From JACZWZ01 sp036478235 (lineage in GTDB: Bacteria; Actinomycetota; Acidimicrobiia; Spongiisociales; UBA11373): a stretch of 19,527 nucleotides of DNA. Numbering within the stretch: position 1 is the first letter of the stretch; each line of letters starts with the position of its first letter. The stretch is taken from NCBI GenBank assembly GCA_036478235.1, contig JAZGDZ010000036.1, positions 1 through 19,527 on the forward strand. Reading direction: 5' to 3'. The position numbers and the translations under genes were made by a program. This document shows, piece by piece, positions 15,579 to 19,527 of the stretch. Below the pieces are notes generated by a model. That model did not search any database. It had not been told where the DNA came from and saw only the letters and a list, made by a program, of their open reading frames with translations.

Positions 15579-15600
15579 TAGCAGTGACCCGGCACTGCTA
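15579..15600. promoter_or_regulatory. Perfect 8-bp inverted repeat at the hemW stop, upstream of hrcA
   Basis: TAGCAGTG (15579-15586) and CACTGCTA (15593-15600) pair exactly around a 6-base spacer. The hemW stop codon forms the outer 3 bases of one arm. The half-site shares TAGCA with CIRCE (TTAGCACTC-N9-GAGTGCTAA), but the rest and the spacing differ. It may be a variant HrcA operator or a weak transcription attenuator between hemW and hrcA. Confidence 0.4.
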
Positions 15601-16747
15601 GCAGTCGCTCGGGTCGAGTGCCAACAGCGCTCTGGCCACCTCGTCACCGAGCAGAGGACGGAGCACCCGCAACCTGTCGCCGTCGTGCCCGAGGACGCCG
15701 GCCGCGACCAGCTCCCGGCCGGCCGCACTGTTCAGCAGCCGCCGCCCGACGACCCCGAGGACGACTCCGGCGCTGCGCCGCAGGCCGAGCATGACGCTCT
15801 CGACATCTCGCTCCCACGGACCCAGGCGCTCGAGTCCCGACTGCGGCGACTCGCCGCGCTCGAGTCTCTCCACGTAGCGATCAACGCGGCGCACGTTCCA
15901 GGAGCGGATGCCCCGACGATGGCGATGAGCCCCGTTCCCAAATGCCTCGTACTCCCCCTGCGCCCAGGTGAGCAGGTTGTAGGCCACGGCTTCACCGGGC
16001 ATGGCGTAGTTCGAGGTCTCGTAGCGCACGAGCCCGGCGGTTGCAGCAAGCGCGGCGCCGGCTTCGTAGAGGTCGGCTTGAAGATCCGGATCGGGCGCGG
16101 GAGCACCGGTCGCCACGGCCCGGGACAGTGGGGTGCCCCGCTCCACCGTGAGTGCGTAGGTGGAGAGGTGTCCGATACCTGCATCGAGAGCCCGGGCCAC
16201 CGAAGACTCCCACGACCCGGGGGTCTCGCCCGGGGTGCCAAAGATCAGATCGACGTTGACCGACTCGAAGGAGTCGACGGCGATCGCCACCGCGGTGCCC
16301 GCCAACTCGGCAGAGTGAGCGCGGCCCAGCGACTGCAGGCTCCGATCATCGAAGGACTGCACCCCCAGCGAGATCCGGTTGAACCCGAGAGCGGCAATGC
16401 CGCGGGCGGTCGCCGGGTCCAGATCCTCGGGATTGGCCTCGATCGACACCTCGGCCCCGGGGGCGATGCCGAAGCGCTCACCGAGGGCGTCGAGGATGCG
16501 GCCGAGAACCGGCGGTGGAAGCGAAGTGGGTGTGCCACCTCCGAAGGCCACTGCATCCACCGGCCGCGCAAAGGGCTCGGCTCGCTCGATCTCGCCACAG
16601 ACGGCGTCCACATAGCGATCGGCGGCGTCGGTGCCCTCGACGACGGCGAAGTCGCAATACGGGCAGACCCGGCGGCAGAACGGGATGTGCACGTAGGCAC
16701 CGATGAGGGAGGCGGCGGCGTCGGCGAGAGCCTCCGAGTCCGGGGAC

Positions 16748-16758
<11 letters not shown>
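15598..16758 (-). CDS. hemW: Radical SAM heme chaperone HemW
   Basis: The protein has 386 residues and belongs to the oxygen-independent coproporphyrinogen oxidase-like family, now known as haem-carrying HemW. The iron-sulphur motif is C28-x3-C32-x2-C35 followed by DF, which separates HemW from true HemN (CxC at that point). FGGGTP, a SAM-binding glycine motif, and the ISLGVQSFDD and VDLIFGTPGET blocks are present. The usual haem-binding HNxxYW appears as YNLLTW, so two of its four fixed positions differ. The ATG at 16758 overlaps lepA by 11 bases and precedes the AYVHIPFC strand by the usual distance; a start further upstream would lie deep in lepA. It belongs to the lepA-hemW-hrcA-dnaJ unit. 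Confidence 0.93.
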
Positions 16759-18579
<1,821 letters not shown>

Positions 18580-18580
<1 letters not shown>

Positions 18581-18608
18581 TGTACCGCCACCGACCCCCT
18601 GCTAATGT
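18580..18608 (+). promoter_or_regulatory. Candidate rpsT promoter
   Basis: TTGTAC (18580-18585) and TAATGT (18603-18608) are exactly 17 bases apart on the plus strand, placing transcript start about 30 bases before the rpsT ATG. Each box keeps only three consensus positions, but spacing and location in the 63-bp lepA-rpsT gap fit. On the minus strand TACAAT (18584-18579) is a good -10 for lepA, so the divergent promoters overlap. Confidence 0.4.
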
Positions 18609-18643
18609 TCCGCCGTCCCCCCACCTCATCGGGCAGATTTTTC

Positions 18644-18910
18644 ATGGCCAACATCGCCTCTCAGATCAAGAGAAACCGTCAGAACGAGGTCCGGCGCCGT
18701 CGCAATCAGGCGATCCGGAGCGAGATGAAGACGAAGATGCGCAAGGCCCTCGAGACCGCGGAGTCGGGGGACGCTGCGGCAGCTCGCGAGGCGCTGCGCC
18801 TTGCCCAGCAACGAATCGACACCGCCGTCGCCAAGGGCTTGCTTCACCGCAAGACGGCGGCCCGCCGCAAGGCCCGCCTCCACAACAGGGTCGAACAACT
18901 CCTCGGCTGA
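18644..18910 (+). CDS. rpsT: 30S ribosomal protein S20
   Basis: An 88-residue basic, all-helical protein that binds 16S rRNA early in small-subunit assembly. The opening MANIASQIKRNRQNEVRRRRNQAIRSEMKT and the ending GLLHRKTAARRKARLHNRV are characteristic of S20. The open frame extends far upstream, antisense to lepA, but the S20 start at 18644 is unambiguous from the family. No clear ribosome binding site precedes it (AGATTTTTC). It is followed by greA after 17 bp and stands divergent to lepA, a common arrangement. Confidence 0.97.
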   Translation: MANIASQIKRNRQNEVRRRRNQAIRSEMKTKMRKALETAESGDAAAAREALRLAQQRIDTAVAKGLLHRKTAARRKARLHNRVEQLLG

Positions 18911-18927
18911 GCCCCCCGGCACAAACA

Positions 18928-19407
18928 ATGATCGAACCTGAGCCCACCTGGCTGACTCCTGCCGCCCACCAGAGGCTCACCGACGAGCTCGAGGAGCTGA
19001 CGATGAGCGGGCGTGTGGAGATTACGGAGCGCATCGCCGAGGCCCGATCCCACGGCGACCTACGCGAGAACGCCGACTACGACGCGGCCAAGAACGAGCA
19101 GGGCCTGATGGAAGCCCGGATCCGCAAGATCCAGCACCTGCTGCAGACCGCTGAGATCAAGGAGCCCAGCGATGGCGACACCGTCGAGATCGGATCGGTG
19201 GTCACCGTCCGACGCGAAGACGGCGGGGAGACGGACGTCTTCGTGGCACCTCCCGAGAACAAGGTCGATGAGTACATGCTCGCCTCCCCGTCCAGCCCGC
19301 TTGGTGGCGCCCTCCTCGGGGCCCGGGTGGGAGACAAGGTGGGCTACGAAGCTCCGGGCGGAACTTTCACGGTCGAGGTCATCTCGCTACGACCCTTCGA
19401 CCGCTAG
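18928..19407 (+). CDS. greA: Transcription elongation factor GreA
   Basis: A 159-residue factor that enters the RNA polymerase secondary channel and stimulates cleavage of backtracked transcripts. The N-terminal coiled coil (about 10-80) carries the acidic tip in HGDLRENADYDAAKNEQ (D44, E47). The C-terminal FKBP-like domain ends with the usual EVISLRPFDR. ATG 18928 gives the standard actinobacterial opening with WLTPAA. It lies 17 bp after rpsT and probably shares its promoter. Its TAG (19405-19407) overlaps, on the other strand, the stop codon of the converging transposase. Confidence 0.95.
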   Translation: MIEPEPTWLTPAAHQRLTDELEELTMSGRVEITERIAEARSHGDLRENADYDAAKNEQGLMEARIRKIQHLLQTAEIKEPSDGDTVEIGSVVTVRREDGGETDVFVAPPENKVDEYMLASPSSPLGGALLGARVGDKVGYEAPGGTFTVEVISLRPFDR

Positions 19408-19527
19408 CTGTGCATCGCGGGGAGGTTGTCCCCGATGATGCTGGTGGGGGTTGCCCAGTCGAGCGATCCGTGGGATCGGTGGTGATTGTAGAAGTGGATG
19501 AATCCGTCGTAGCCGTGGGTGCGTTGG
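19404..19527 (-). CDS. IS481-type transposase, C-terminal end (partial)
   Basis: Read on the minus strand the window edge encodes QRTHGYDGFIHFYNHHRSH followed by GSLDWATPTSIIGDNLPAMHS and a stop. The YNxHRxHxxLxxxTP block is the end of the retroviral-integrase-like DDE core, and the tail resembles the C-terminus of IS481-family transposases. Only about 40 residues are visible; the catalytic residues and the rest lie right of the window. The stop codon is the reverse of bases 19404-19406, inside the last codons of greA, so it may be supplied by host DNA next to the insertion. Confidence 0.8.
   Translation of the reverse strand, partial: QRTHGYDGFIHFYNHHRSHGSLDWATPTSIIGDNLPAMHS
19409..19527. 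mobile_element. Terminal part of an IS481-family insertion sequence
   Basis: The element probably ends close to 19409, where the sequence starts with TGTGCATCG just after the greA stop. A 6-bp stem (CGGGGA/TCCCCG, 19418-19434) lies in the terminal region and could serve as a transcription stop after greA. The other end, and hence the inverted repeats and target duplication, is outside the window. Confidence 0.5.

Overview
The window is GC-rich chromosomal DNA from an actinobacterium. The evidence is a BldD-like regulator, the HrcA-DnaJ pair, a PhoH-PgpH-YbeY-CorC-Era block, and many GTG/TTG starts. An uncultured Acidimicrobiia-like lineage is my best guess, but the sequence alone does not fix the class.

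Most of the window is a conserved housekeeping block on the minus strand, read here from right to left. lepA (18580-16748), hemW, hrcA and dnaJ form one tightly packed unit. A BldD-type regulator (13371-12895) follows. Next comes phoH-pgpH-ybeY-corC-era (12821-7045), in which every junction overlaps by 4 bases (ATGA or GTGA). recO-uppS (3262-1837) and glyS (1749-433) complete the block. rpsT and greA lie divergently on the plus strand at the right end, sharing a 63-bp promoter region with lepA. An IS481-type transposase tail converges on greA and runs off the right edge.

Between recO and era the minus-strand block is interrupted by a plus-strand island of about 3.8 kb. It carries a secreted, membrane-anchored VIT/VWA protein, a pterin-4a-carbinolamine dehydratase, and a YciI-like protein that seems to start at ATT. 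It ends in a mosaic of structured repeats (6661-7046). A related mosaic fills 75-433. The two mosaics share modules, sit in convergent intergenic regions, and end exactly at the stop codons of glyS and era. Their hairpin arms differ in sequence between copies yet stay paired. The left mosaic also cuts off a frameshifted remnant of a GlpD-like FAD enzyme.

Most genes are core functions: translation (GlyRS, S20, LepA, YbeY, Era), transcript cleavage (GreA), protein folding and its control (DnaJ, HrcA), haem insertion (HemW), recombination (RecO), cell-wall lipid carrier (UppS) and cyclic-dinucleotide signalling (PgpH for c-di-AMP; the BldD-like protein keeps the c-di-GMP-binding signature). I found no defence system, CRISPR array, prophage or biosynthetic cluster. 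The most unusual content is the structured repeat family, then the ATT-start gene, the BldD-like regulator and the VIT/VWA island.
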